64,000 nt of DNA from DYJK01 sp040755055 (GCA_040755055.1 JBFMBS010000015.1:1-64000); one strand, 5' to 3'. Shown: positions 34,739-43,892, numbered from the stretch's first letter. The notes: generated by a model from the sequence alone, not told the origin. Numbers and translations: made by a program.

Positions 34739-36559
34739 ATGAAAAACTTATTTGGTATAATCACTATCATTTTTATGTTAGCCGTAACCGTCCACGGTAC
34801 AGAGTTCCACGTTTCAAAAAAAGGCAATGATGCTAATCCCGGTACAGCAACATCTCCATTACTTACAATCCAGAGGGCAGCAGATCTAGCACAGCCGGGC
34901 GATGTCATCATCGTTCACGAAGGAATATATCGTGAACGCATCGATCCTCCGCGAGGCGGTGAATCCGACACGAAACGCATTACTTACCGGGCAGCATCGG
35001 GAGAGAAAGTTGTAATCAAAGGTTCGGAAGTTATTACAAACTGGGTGAGAGTTCAGAACGATGTTTGGAAAACTGCTCTCCCAAATTCATTCTTTGGAAA
35101 CTTCAATCCTTACAACGATCTTATGCATGGCGACTGGTTTTATCCCGAAGGCAAGGAACAACATACGGGTGCTGTCTATCTCGATGGAAACTGGCTGACC
35201 GAAGCAGCTAAGTTTGATGATGTGCTGGCTGCCGGCGGCTCTGTTCCGCTTTGGTTTGGAAAAGTTGAAGATGATAGTACTTTAATCTGGGCGCAGTTCA
35301 AAGGAGTTGATCCCAATGAACAATCTGTAGAAATCAACGTCCGCCAGACAGTCTTCTATCCGAAAAAAACGGGTATCAATTATATTACCGTGAGCGGCTT
35401 TACTATGGAAAACGCAGCAACACCGTGGGCACCTCCTACGGCAGAACAAATTGGTTTAATAGGAACCAATTGGAGTAAAGGATGGATTATCGAAAACAAT
35501 GCAATTAAAAACTCAATTTGCTCGGGCATTTCGCTTGGAAAATACGGAGATCAATGGGATAACACTTCTGAAAATTCTGCCGAAGGATATGTAAAGACAA
35601 TCGAGCGTGCTTACGCAAACGGATGGACAAAAGAAAACATCGGGCATCATATTGTTCGTAACAATACAATCTCTCACTGTGAACAAGCCGGCATTGTAGG
35701 CAGCATGGGGGCGGCTTTCAGCAGCATTATCGATAATACCATCCATGATATTTGCGAACCAAGATGGTTTGCCGGCGCAGAGATGGCTGCAATAAAATTT
35801 CATGCTGCTATTGATGTAACTATCAGCCGGAACCATATCTACAAAACCATACGCGGGCTTTGGCTCGATTGGATGTTGCAAGGAACACGTGTATCGCAAA
35901 ATCTCTTTCACAATAATGTAGAAGACGTATTAGTAGAAGTAAATCACGGACCTTTTTTAATGGACAACAATCTTTTTCTTTCGTCCGTGTCGCTCATCGA
36001 TCAATCCCAAGGCGGCGCTTACGTTCATAATCTCTTCTGCGGAACAATAATTGTTCTTTCTTACGATAGCCGCTTGACTCCTTTTTTGAAGGAACACTCT
36101 ACCGAAACAATGGGACTTCACGACAATCCTTTGGGCGATGACCGCTTTTATAATAATATATTTGTACAACGCCCCGACCTGAGTAATTACAATGATGTTA
36201 AATTACCGGTTTTGATGGAGGGCAATGTTTATCTTAAAGGCGCCGCTCCTTCTAAGTTTGAAAAGGAACCTCTTGTTAAGAATGATTTTGATCCGGCTAT
36301 CAAGTTAGTTGAAAAGCAAGACGGTTTTTACCTTCAAATTAAATTTGATAAATCATTATTTGAAGAACGAAAGCGTAAACTTGTAACAACAGAGTTGCTG
36401 GGGAAGGCAGTAATTCCCAATGTTCTGTTTGAACAACCCGACGGCTCGCCGGTTAGTATAATTAGAGATTACTTTGGTAAGCCACGGAATGAAGCAAATC
36501 CAGCACCCGGACCTTTTGAGAAACCGGGGGACGGGTTGATTTCACTGAAAGTTAGATGA
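34739..36559 (+). CDS. GH120-like beta-xylosidase (parallel beta-helix)
   Basis: A 606-residue exported protein with a signal peptide at 1-19 (VTVHG). It is a right-handed parallel beta-helix enzyme. The start (EFHVSKKGNDANPGT), LPNSFFGNFNPY, ATPWAPPTAEQIGLIGTNWS and SQGGAYVHN resemble the GH120 xylosidase XylC of Thermoanaerobacterium as I recall it. The catalytic pair matches: Asp377 in LWLDWMLQGTR (nucleophile) and Glu400 in VLVEVNHGP (acid/base), 23 residues apart as in that enzyme. It would release xylose from xylo-oligosaccharides. The gene stands alone. Confidence 0.8.
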   Translation: MKNLFGIITIIFMLAVTVHGTEFHVSKKGNDANPGTATSPLLTIQRAADLAQPGDVIIVHEGIYRERIDPPRGGESDTKRITYRAASGEKVVIKGSEVITNWVRVQNDVWKTALPNSFFGNFNPYNDLMHGDWFYPEGKEQHTGAVYLDGNWLTEAAKFDDVLAAGGSVPLWFGKVEDDSTLIWAQFKGVDPNEQSVEINVRQTVFYPKKTGINYITVSGFTMENAATPWAPPTAEQIGLIGTNWSKGWIIENNAIKNSICSGISLGKYGDQWDNTSENSAEGYVKTIERAYANGWTKENIGHHIVRNNTISHCEQAGIVGSMGAAFSSIIDNTIHDICEPRWFAGAEMAAIKFHAAIDVTISRNHIYKTIRGLWLDWMLQGTRVSQNLFHNNVEDVLVEVNHGPFLMDNNLFLSSVSLIDQSQGGAYVHNLFCGTIIVLSYDSRLTPFLKEHSTETMGLHDNPLGDDRFYNNIFVQRPDLSNYNDVKLPVLMEGNVYLKGAAPSKFEKEPLVKNDFDPAIKLVEKQDGFYLQIKFDKSLFEERKRKLVTTELLGKAVIPNVLFEQPDGSPVSIIRDYFGKPRNEANPAPGPFEKPGDGLISLKVR

Positions 36560-36578
36560 TCTCGGTAAGATTCAAAAT

Positions 36579-36636
36579 GTAGAGACGCGCCACCCGTCAA
36601 GCCTCCGTCTTGCCGAGGCTGATGGTGCGTCTCTAC
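36579..36636. repeat. 58-bp palindromic repeat (long GTAGAGACG form)
   Basis: GTAGAGACGCGCCA at the left and TGGTGCGTCTCTAC at the right pair almost fully, and the centre has CCTCC...GAGG pairing. It shares the GTAGAGACG end with the 29-bp elements at 6862 and 37801. Confidence 0.6.
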
Positions 36637-36642
36637 AACTAA

Positions 36643-36777
36643 TCATTTTTTAGAATAAGTATCGGCAATTTTTTCCAATGCTTTAACGATGCGGAACATC
36701 ATATAAAAAAGAAAACCGACTCCGCCGATAATTAGTACGAAATATAAACCGGATAACAGTCCAATAATTGTAGGCAT
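36643..36777 (-). CDS. 44-residue small membrane protein
   Basis: A short frame from ATG 36777 to TGA 36643 encoding a protein that begins MPTIIGLLSGLYFVLIIGG and continues with a second part of the helix and an amphipathic tail (FRIVKALEKIADTYSKK). The ATG follows a good ribosome binding site, CGGAGTG, five bases away. One membrane helix of about 25 residues is predicted. Such small proteins often accompany transport or stress systems; here it is alone between the GH120 gene and the MazEF pair. Coding potential is inferred from the start signals and the protein pattern. Confidence 0.6.
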   Translation of the reverse strand: MPTIIGLLSGLYFVLIIGGVGFLFYMMFRIVKALEKIADTYSKK

Positions 36778-36917
36778 TTTTCACTCCGAGATGGTTTTGT
36801 GTTCGTTTGAATAAAGCAACTCATTGAAAGAACTTCTCTATTTCTCTTCTTTTGAAAACGGGAAAGAATTTTTTACCGTATTGACTTTTTACTTATTAAA
36901 GAGGTTAGATGTTGTCT

Positions 36918-37259
36918 TTACGGGTTTAACAAAGCATTTATTTTATTTAAAGTTTCTGTTAATGCTTCTTTGGGTAATTTACAAATGAATTCAGCTTTTC
37001 TTGTTTTCCAATCCAGATTCTTAATTTGATCTGATAAAATAACTCCACTGATTTCTAAATCATCTGGAATCTTTACTTCGAATGGATAACCTTTTACTTG
37101 ATTTGTTATTGGGCAGAAGATTGCCAAGTCAGTTTTTTCATTATATTCTTGAGGTGAAATAACTAAAGCCGGTCTTCTCCCCGATTGTTCGTGACCAGTT
37201 TGAGGATTAAAACTCAGCCAAACTATATCCCCTCTCTCAGGAATTTTTAATTTTACCAA
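36918..37259 (-). CDS. mazF: MazF/PemK family toxin (mRNA interferase)
   Basis: A 113-residue toxin of the CcdB/MazF fold. The marks are RGDIVWLSFNPQTGHEQSGRRPALVIS, split over the first strands, and CPITNQVKGYPFEV. MazF toxins cut RNA at short sequences. It overlaps the antitoxin gene by 7 bases and is translated second, the usual order. Its cut sequence cannot be predicted. Confidence 0.92.
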   Translation of the reverse strand: MVKLKIPERGDIVWLSFNPQTGHEQSGRRPALVISPQEYNEKTDLAIFCPITNQVKGYPFEVKIPDDLEISGVILSDQIKNLDWKTRKAEFICKLPKEALTETLNKINALLNP

Positions 37260-37495
37260 TGTTCATTCCCAACTTGTTTTCCCCAGTCAATCTCACGGTG
37301 AAGGTTAGATTTATTTATTCCAGAAACTAATTCTTTTAATGAATATTTCTTTTCCTCGACCGGCTCAATCACAATTTTATTTTCTTCTAAAGTAAGATTG
37401 ACATATTCATCTTCGCGAATTTTAGATTGAAAGGCGAAAGCTTTGGGAATCCTTAATGCTAAACTATTGCCCCACTTTTGAATTTTAATACGCAT
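37253..37495 (-). CDS. mazE: MazE/AbrB-type antitoxin
   Basis: An 80-residue protein with an N-terminal AbrB-like swapped-hairpin DNA-binding domain (MRIKIQKWGNSLALRIPKAFA) and a disordered tail (EEKKYSLKELVSGINKSN) that binds and blocks the toxin. The start is the ATG at 37495 behind AAAGG, rather than TTG 37501. Upstream, GTTG (37551-37554) and TATCTTTG (37523-37530) fit the TTTG/TAnnTTTG promoter pattern described for Bacteroidota; this is only suggestive. MazE and MazF together usually repress this promoter. Confidence 0.9.
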   Translation of the reverse strand: MRIKIQKWGNSLALRIPKAFAFQSKIREDEYVNLTLEENKIVIEPVEEKKYSLKELVSGINKSNLHREIDWGKQVGNEHW

Positions 37496-37501
37496 AATCA
37501 A

Positions 37502-37964
37502 ACCTTTCTAATGTTTCTACAACAAAGATACACTTCCAAAGCTTATTTTTCAACGAACTTATACTGCATTGATCTATTCGAATGACAAGAGTAGGAAGAA
37601 ATAAATGATTTGTCTTAGCGGAAGAAGAAATTATTAACGCCGTCTAAGATTTTTCTTCCGGCATGAAGTTATGAAGATCGGAAAAGTAGTCCTTCAAAAA
37701 TTTGATAACAAATTAACTGATGTTCGGTTTTTTGTCAAACAATTTCCAGCGCCCGGACCTTGAAGGTTTTGATTTGCCTTTTTAGATCATGCCAATAATT
37801 GTAAAGACGACTCGCCGAGTCGTCTCTACTTTTTGGTGATGGGAATAAGATTGGTTGTCTGCAAATTATTTTCCGGAAAGGGACAAGACCCATCCTATAC
37901 CAACATTTAAAAACACTTTCCTTATATTACACGTCAAAATATGCACACATATTTGAGGAAATAG
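37502..37964. other. Intergenic gap of 463 bases
   Basis: Upstream of the MazE gene and of the ABC exporter operon, which diverge. It contains the possible MazE promoter at 37523-37554 and the 29-bp palindrome at 37801-37829. No gene or RNA was recognised. Confidence 0.5.
37801..37829. repeat. 29-bp GTA...TAC palindromic repeat upstream of the ABC operon
   Basis: GTAAAGACGACTC and GAGTCGTCTCTAC are imperfect inverted arms around GCC. Reverse-complemented it closely matches the copy at 6862-6890 and has the same length. Confidence 0.7.
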
Positions 37965-38891
37965 ATGCATGCACTCGAAGTAAAAAATCTCACCAAACAA
38001 TTCAATACTTTACGCGCCGTAGATAAAGCTTCGTTCGAAGTCCCGGAGGGTTCTATCTTCGGACTCATCGGTCGTAACGGTGCCGGCAAAACCACAACTA
38101 TCAGGATGATGATGGGAATTTATCTTCCCGACGAAGGCGAGGTCAATTTACGCGGCGTTAAAGTTGGACAAGAATTCAAAAACAAAGTCGGTTACCTACC
38201 GGAAGAACGGGGTCTCTATAAAAAAATGAAAGTGCTCGAAACACTCCTCTACTTTGCGGAGATCAAAGGTAAAAGCGGAAGGGATGTTCACAAAAAAGCA
38301 GAAGAATATTTAAAACGGTTTGAACTTTACGACAGACGTTTATCTAAAGTTGAAGATCTCTCAAAAGGAAACCAACAGAAGCTACAATTCATTGCAACCA
38401 TTCTTCACGATCCTGAATTTATAATTCTTGACGAACCATTCTCCGGTCTTGATCCGTTAAATACAAATCTCTTAAAGGATATTATCCTCGAAATGAAAGA
38501 ACGCGGTAAGGTAATAATCTTTTCAACACATTTGATGGACTTTGCCGAAAAGTTATGTGATCACCTTGCAATGATTGACCACGGGAAAATTATTTTGAAA
38601 GGATCGCTTAAGGAAATAAAAGCTAAGTATGCACAGAAGAATGTAAGTTTAACTTACGATGGGGACATTTCGTTTTTAAAAGGTCACCCGATAGTTGAGA
38701 AGATAGAAAACTTCGGCAACACGACCGGAATTAGGTTAAAAGAATCGAACCAGACACAGCAATTATTAAAATTGCTGGTTGATAGAAACGTAACAGTAAA
38801 GAAATTTGATGCGAACGATATTTCGTTACAAGAGATATTTATTGAACTCGCCGGGACCGACGGCATGAATACGGAGGTGCGCAATGCTTAA
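37965..38891 (+). CDS. ABC transporter ATP-binding protein (ABC-2 exporter)
   Basis: A 308-residue ATPase. Walker A is GRNGAGKTTT, the signature is LSKGNQQK, and Walker B is FIILDEPFSGLDP. The tail (about 220-300) is the DUF4162-type domain common in NatA-like ATPases. It overlaps the permease gene by 8 bases. The pair likely exports an ion, lipid or drug; Na+ export (NatAB) is one option. Confidence 0.92.
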   Translation: MHALEVKNLTKQFNTLRAVDKASFEVPEGSIFGLIGRNGAGKTTTIRMMMGIYLPDEGEVNLRGVKVGQEFKNKVGYLPEERGLYKKMKVLETLLYFAEIKGKSGRDVHKKAEEYLKRFELYDRRLSKVEDLSKGNQQKLQFIATILHDPEFIILDEPFSGLDPLNTNLLKDIILEMKERGKVIIFSTHLMDFAEKLCDHLAMIDHGKIILKGSLKEIKAKYAQKNVSLTYDGDISFLKGHPIVEKIENFGNTTGIRLKESNQTQQLLKLLVDRNVTVKKFDANDISLQEIFIELAGTDGMNTEVRNA

Positions 38892-40146
38892 TAATAGGGT
38901 TATTGCTTTAATAAAAAGAGAGCTCCGCGAAAAACTTCTTTCGAAAACATTCATTTTTATGACTATACTTTTCCCGGCGTTAATGTTCGGGATGATTGGA
39001 ATACAAGTTTTGCTTCGAACGGACGAAGGTAACTCAAAAATAGAGTTGATCACAGAAGCGGAAAAACTTACAAATGCATTTCAGGATGAATTGCTCTCGT
39101 CGGATTTGATCAAAGACGGAAAATTTGCTTTTACTTTTTATACTATGAACAGAGACGAACTGAAAGATTTCCTGAATCAAAAGAAACAAGAATTATTGGA
39201 TGGAAAAATTACCGGGGTAGTGTACGTTCCGGAATCCGCATTGAAAGATAAACGTGTTGAATATTATTCTAAAACACCGACAAATATTTCCCTCACGCGG
39301 CGGCTCGATGCTTCTATCAACAAAGTTTTGATAGATAGTTATTTCAGCAACCGCGCATTATCGCAAGAGGAGCTGGAGTTTGCAAGGAGAGGAATTGATT
39401 TCTCAGGATTCAAAATTTCGAAAGAAGAAAGTATTGAAGAACAAGGAAGCGGCAATCTTGTTATCTCTTACATATTTACATTCTTGCTTTATATAAGTTT
39501 GTTGATGACCGGGCAGATAATGCTGCAATCGGTAATTGAAGAGAAAAGCAATAGGATAGTTGAAATTATTTTATCATCGGTTAGTGCAAAAGAATTAATG
39601 ACCGGGAAAATTATCGGCTCGGCGATTACTGCTTTAATACAAATGGCGATTTGGCTTTCTCCAATTATGCTGGTTGTATCAGGATCGTGGATTGTTCTTC
39701 CGGCGGAACTCGCATTCAGCATAACCATAAATCACATTTTATATTTACTTGTAAACTTTGCGTTAGGACTGATATTATTTCTCAGTTTATTTGCTATGAT
39801 GGGTTCTATATTCGATAATCCCCAGGATGCACAATCAGGAATGTGGCCGGTAATGCTGCTTATTATTATTCCGTTTTTAATGGCAATATCGATGACTGAA
39901 AATCCCAACAGTCCGATAAATAATGTTGCATCGCTCCTTCCGTTTTTTTCTATAATGATTATGCCGGTAAAGATGACCGTTGTTGATGTTCCGGCTTGGC
40001 AGCTTATTTTATGTCTGGTTATAAATACGCTTACAATATTTGCAATCTTTCCGCTTGCCGGGAAAATTTATCGTGTTGGAATTTTACGCACCGGCAAAAA
40101 ACCAAAATGGTCGGAAGTTGTTAAATGGGTAAAGTACAAATTCTGA
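38884..40146 (+). CDS. ABC-2 type permease (NatB-like)
   Basis: A 420-residue membrane protein with one helix near 20-42, a large external domain (about 45-190), and five to six helices at 195-400. The segment EEKSNRIVEIILSSVSAKELMTGKIIG is characteristic of ABC-2 permeases of the NatB type. It is translated together with the ATPase. Its stop codon (40144-40146) lies in the left arm of a long inverted repeat. Confidence 0.9.
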   Translation: MLNNRVIALIKRELREKLLSKTFIFMTILFPALMFGMIGIQVLLRTDEGNSKIELITEAEKLTNAFQDELLSSDLIKDGKFAFTFYTMNRDELKDFLNQKKQELLDGKITGVVYVPESALKDKRVEYYSKTPTNISLTRRLDASINKVLIDSYFSNRALSQEELEFARRGIDFSGFKISKEESIEEQGSGNLVISYIFTFLLYISLLMTGQIMLQSVIEEKSNRIVEIILSSVSAKELMTGKIIGSAITALIQMAIWLSPIMLVVSGSWIVLPAELAFSITINHILYLLVNFALGLILFLSLFAMMGSIFDNPQDAQSGMWPVMLLIIIPFLMAISMTENPNSPINNVASLLPFFSIMIMPVKMTVVDVPAWQLILCLVINTLTIFAIFPLAGKIYRVGILRTGKKPKWSEVVKWVKYKF

Positions 40147-40257
40147 GCGAAGCGAAGAATCCCTAACAACTCGTATTTGCAAATTTAGTTTTTGGATGCT
40201 TGTGAACATTTCTTACGTTAAGTGTTAGGAGATTCCTCGTCGCTTCGCTCCTCAGAA
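40141..40257. repeat. Inverted repeat with GAGCGAAGCGAAGAATC arms
   Basis: The left arm, TTCTGAGCGAAGCGAAGAATC followed by CCTAACA, pairs with a right arm running from TGTTAGG (40223) to CGCTTCGCTCCTCAGAA (40257), with small mismatches. It begins inside the last codons of the ABC permease gene. Confidence 0.7.
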
Positions 40258-40267
40258 TGGAAAGAGA

Positions 40268-40585
40268 ATGGAAAGCAATCTTTTCACTGCATTGATTCAA
40301 AAACTTTCTAAAGATTTTGCATTGGAAAGTAATCAGCTGCCGGTTCAAACCGATATGGAAGCAATACGTCAACACCTAACCGAGCGTATAAGGGAAATGA
40401 TGGTGCGTAATTATGAAAGGTTTCTTAACAGTATGTATAGAATCGATGTTAGCGAAACGAAAGTCAGTCAAATACTTCGCTCCAAAGATAAACTAAGCAT
40501 TCCGGGACAGCTTGCCGATCTTATAATAGAAAGGCAATTGCAAAGAATTAAAACACAGATGTTGTATAAAGAGGGAAAACTTTAA
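40268..40585 (+). CDS. Conserved-looking protein of unknown function, 105 residues
   Basis: A helical cytoplasmic protein. The second half (RNYERFLNSMYRIDVSETKVSQILRS ... IPGQLADLIIERQLQRIKTQ) is rich in charged, amphipathic helices. I recognise no domain with confidence. The ATG at 40268 lies 11 bases after the inverted repeat, and the methyltransferase gene follows by 37 bases on the same strand. Confidence 0.6.
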   Translation: MESNLFTALIQKLSKDFALESNQLPVQTDMEAIRQHLTERIREMMVRNYERFLNSMYRIDVSETKVSQILRSKDKLSIPGQLADLIIERQLQRIKTQMLYKEGKL

Positions 40586-40622
40586 TCTGCTTTCCCTAAT
40601 TTTATTTTAACAAAAATTTAGA

Positions 40623-41621
40623 ATGACCATGCCTGACGACGGAATATTTACATCCGAACAAATAAGATTACTCGCAAATTCATTTCAGCAAAGCCGTGTA
40701 CTTTTAACCGCAGTTGAGCTTGATCTTTTTACTCTTCTTGATAAACAACTAACACCATCATCAGAAATTGCTAAGAAACTAGGAACGGATGAAAAGGCAA
40801 CAGATCGATTAATGAATGCACTCACGGCTCTCGGGTTCGTGCGCAAAGTTCACGGAAAGTTTTACAACACGGAAGCGGCTTCGCAATACCTTGTTAGAGG
40901 TAAGCCCGAATATATGGGCGGGCTTCATCACGCGAATAATTTGTGGAATTCATGGAGTAACCTGACCGAAGCGGTGCGGAAAGGGTACTCGGCTTATGAG
41001 GACTCTAATTTCAGAGGCGAAAACTGGCTGGAATCTTTTATTGCTGCTATGCATTATCGTGCAGAACGGGAAGCGAAAATAATTTCTTTGATGCTTGATC
41101 TTTCCAATGTAAAAAGAATGCTCGATATCGGCGGCGGCTCCGGTGCTTTTAGTTATGAATTGATACGAAAGCAGCCGGATCTTCATGCCGTGATATTCGA
41201 TCTTGAAGATGTTATTCCGTTAACAAAAAAATATGCCGGGCAGAGCGGGGTGGAAAAAAATATTTCTTATATTGCCGGTGATTACCTTATAAACGATTTC
41301 GGAAACGGGTACGACCTTGTACTTCTTTCAGCAATTGTTCACATTAACAGCTACGATCAGAACAAAGAGTTAGTTAAAAAATGTGCTGATGCTTGTAACA
41401 CAAAAGGACAGATCATTATCAAAGATTTTATTATGAATGAGGACCGTACGGCGCCGGCTGGCGGTGCTCTATTTGCATTGAATATGCTTGTTGCTACAGA
41501 ATACGGCGACACATACACAGAACAAGAGATGAAAGAATGGTTCGCAAATGCCGGGATTAAAAATATCCAGAGAAAGAATACAAGCTTTGGTTCTAATTTG
41601 TTAATAGGGATAAAAGATTAA
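40623..41621 (+). CDS. SAM-dependent O-methyltransferase (AdoMet_MTase family 2)
   Basis: A 332-residue enzyme. Residues about 10-95 form a winged-helix dimerisation domain (LFTLLDKQLTPSSEIAKKLGTD). The methyltransferase core follows, with the SAM motif MLDIGGGSGAFSYEL and the acidic VIFDLEDV. The late segment IKDFIMNEDRTAPAGGALFALNML is common in small-molecule O-methyltransferases. An alternative ATG lies at 40629. It is followed after 2 bases by a lipoprotein gene. The substrate is unknown. Confidence 0.87.
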   Translation: MTMPDDGIFTSEQIRLLANSFQQSRVLLTAVELDLFTLLDKQLTPSSEIAKKLGTDEKATDRLMNALTALGFVRKVHGKFYNTEAASQYLVRGKPEYMGGLHHANNLWNSWSNLTEAVRKGYSAYEDSNFRGENWLESFIAAMHYRAEREAKIISLMLDLSNVKRMLDIGGGSGAFSYELIRKQPDLHAVIFDLEDVIPLTKKYAGQSGVEKNISYIAGDYLINDFGNGYDLVLLSAIVHINSYDQNKELVKKCADACNTKGQIIIKDFIMNEDRTAPAGGALFALNMLVATEYGDTYTEQEMKEWFANAGIKNIQRKNTSFGSNLLIGIKD

Positions 41622-41623
41622 AA

Positions 41624-42475
41624 ATGAAAATAATCGGAAAAATATGTTTAGTACTGCTGACATTTGTTCTTGTTTCATGCAGCAGCAAAAAAGATATAGA
41701 TGAAGTACTAAACGGTAATTACAATGTTGTAATTATACCTGATTCACTTAGCCACAATGCGGCGGAATTAAATTCCAACCACCGAAAAGAAATTTTGGTG
41801 CTGATGTTCAATAATTTTGAAGAAGATGATATTAAAGATTATTTCGGCTTAAACGATAAACAATACGACGAGATAATAAATAAACTTTTCAGCGATGGGT
41901 TAATAAAAAAGAACGAAGAAGGAAAGTTTATACCGGCATGTATGATAATTGATAATGAATACCGTAATCTGGTAATTAAAGATTTTTCTGCCATGAGTAA
42001 AAACTTTGCGGAAATTGTGATTGATAGGAGTTCAAAAATAAAGGATACTTACGCAAAGATAGTATCTTTTAAAAATGTTCCGTTCGAAAAAATGTCGGAT
42101 TTCATTTTCTATGAAGTAATGCTTAATAAATGGCAGTTAAAAAACATTGAGGAAAAATTTATTAAAGGAGAACCGCCAAGAAGAGGCGAAAGCAGATATT
42201 ATATTGCACTCCAAGAGAAAGATTGGCTTACAAACAATTCAATGGCTCCGCAGATAAACAGTGAAGATGATAAAAAGTTGTTTGAAATGACCGGACTCGT
42301 TACGGATGATCTGTTAAACCAGTTGGAGTATAACCGTCCCTTGTTGGTTAAAAGTTTTTTAAACTCGGTTTATAAGGACCAAATTAGTTTCCGTGAATGG
42401 TTTGTTTGGGTTTATCAATTTATAACCGTCGAAACAAAGAGCATTCTACTACAGAGAAGTTATATTAAGCAATAA
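41624..42475 (+). CDS. Lipoprotein of unknown function
   Basis: A 283-residue protein with a lipoprotein signal (TFVLVSC, Cys19). The middle contains a helix-turn-helix-like stretch (EEDDIKDYFGLNDKQYDEIINKLFSDGLIKKNEEGKF) that looks like a winged helix, odd in an exported protein. No known family was recognised. It starts 2 bases after the methyltransferase gene and is probably co-transcribed with it. Confidence 0.65.
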   Translation: MKIIGKICLVLLTFVLVSCSSKKDIDEVLNGNYNVVIIPDSLSHNAAELNSNHRKEILVLMFNNFEEDDIKDYFGLNDKQYDEIINKLFSDGLIKKNEEGKFIPACMIIDNEYRNLVIKDFSAMSKNFAEIVIDRSSKIKDTYAKIVSFKNVPFEKMSDFIFYEVMLNKWQLKNIEEKFIKGEPPRRGESRYYIALQEKDWLTNNSMAPQINSEDDKKLFEMTGLVTDDLLNQLEYNRPLLVKSFLNSVYKDQISFREWFVWVYQFITVETKSILLQRSYIKQ

Positions 42476-42591
42476 CTCTTTCTCCCGAATTCTGAAGCAA
42501 TTCTGTAGAAACACGATTAAAAATATCGAAAATTAATTTCTTGGGATTAAATATTTTTTTACATTTGCACAAAGATTCATCCTCGTGAAAA

Positions 42592-42612
42592 GAACCGGTA
42601 ACGGTTTTTATA
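42592..42612 (+). terminator. Weak terminator-like hairpin
   Basis: AACCG (42593-42597) and CGGTT (42602-42606) pair around GTAA and are followed by TTTATATAT. The stem is short; it may end the methyltransferase-lipoprotein transcript. Confidence 0.3.
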
Positions 42613-42680
42613 TATAGACTCATTTTTTCAGAATTTACCGCAGCTTGAATATTATATCATAAAATAAATGAGGATGAAGT

Positions 42681-43892
42681 ATGCCCGAAAAAATTATTGA
42701 TCACCGAAAACTTTACCGGCTGCCATGGACTCTGCCGGATAATGCGATTTCATGGCTCGAACCGACCGCAATGTGTAATCTTTCATGCGACGGCTGTTAC
42801 CGTGAGAACGAAAAAAATTCCCATAAGACTCTTGAAGAAATTAAACACGAGCTTGATATATTTCAGCAGAAACGAAATTCCGATTGCATCTCTGTTGCCG
42901 GCGGCGATCCACTGCTTCATCCGCAGATTGTTGATATCGTCGCAGATATTAAATCGCGCGGACTAAAACCAATACTTAACACAAACGGTTCGGCGCTGAA
43001 TCCTAAGTTTTTGCAAGAGTTAAAAAAAGCCGGGGTGTTTGGATTCACTTTTCATGTGGATAGCAAACAAGGGCGCGGCGGTGAGTGGAAAGGCAAGAAT
43101 GAAATTGAATTAAATGAGCTGCGCTATCATTATGCACGTACGCTTGCAGATGCCGGCGGAATAGCGTGTTCGTTCAACTCAACAGTTTACGAGGACACAA
43201 TTCAATATGCACCGGCTATGATTGATTGGGCACATAAAAATATCGATATAGTTAATACAATGGTTTTCATCTGCTTCCGTTACATCGTTCCTTCAATGCC
43301 ATTTGATTGGTATGCCGGCGGTAAAAAGGTTGACTGGCAGACGATTGCATATCACACCGATAAAGATAGAAGAGTGGATATTCTTTCAACAGATGTATTA
43401 AAAGTTGTGAAAGAGAAATTTCCGGATTTCACGCCGGCAGCATATTTAAACGGAACCGAAAAAGTTGATTCGTTTAAATGGCTGTTAGCTGAAAGAGTCG
43501 GGACAAAAAATAAATTGTACGGTTACCTCGGATCAAAATTCCTGGAACTCGTGATGATTACAAATCATTTTTTCAACGGAACGTATCTTTCTTATGCTTC
43601 ACCCAAAACTTCTAAAATGGGAAGGTCTGCAATGCTTCTGCTCTGGCCCTTTGATAAAGGTTTGAGAAAAGCTGCCGGTAATATGTTGAAAAACCCGTTA
43701 AGAATTTTTAAGAAGGCACATCTGCAGACAATCATGTTTATTCAGCCGGTAGATTTTATGGAAGACGGAAGACAAAGCATGTGCGACGGGTGTCCCGATA
43801 TAACGGTTTGGAACGATGATCTTGTATGGTCTTGCCGGCTCGAAGAACACAAACAATTTGGAATGTTTTTGAGATCGGTACAAAAAGATTAA
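42681..43892 (+). CDS. Radical SAM protein
   Basis: A 403-residue enzyme. The cluster motif is Cys32, Cys36 and Cys39 in AMCNLSCDGCYR. The core (about 22-220) shows SVAGGDPLLHP and LNTNGSAL, typical strands of the radical SAM barrel. The C-terminal end has more cysteines (MCDGCPDITVWNDDLVWSC), possibly an auxiliary cluster. The gene stands alone after a 205-base gap and is followed by a palindrome. The substrate is unknown. Confidence 0.87.
   Translation: MPEKIIDHRKLYRLPWTLPDNAISWLEPTAMCNLSCDGCYRENEKNSHKTLEEIKHELDIFQQKRNSDCISVAGGDPLLHPQIVDIVADIKSRGLKPILNTNGSALNPKFLQELKKAGVFGFTFHVDSKQGRGGEWKGKNEIELNELRYHYARTLADAGGIACSFNSTVYEDTIQYAPAMIDWAHKNIDIVNTMVFICFRYIVPSMPFDWYAGGKKVDWQTIAYHTDKDRRVDILSTDVLKVVKEKFPDFTPAAYLNGTEKVDSFKWLLAERVGTKNKLYGYLGSKFLELVMITNHFFNGTYLSYASPKTSKMGRSAMLLLWPFDKGLRKAAGNMLKNPLRIFKKAHLQTIMFIQPVDFMEDGRQSMCDGCPDITVWNDDLVWSCRLEEHKQFGMFLRSVQKD

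Noticed and set aside
37502..37964. tRNA or riboswitch in the larger gaps
   Set aside because: No T-loop (GGTTCRA) with a matching acceptor stem and no known riboswitch core was found here or in the other gaps.
42541..42567. Bacteroidota-type promoter (TTG ... TACATTTG) before the second radical SAM gene
   Set aside because: The spacing of 16 bases is short for that type, and AT-rich DNA gives such matches by chance.
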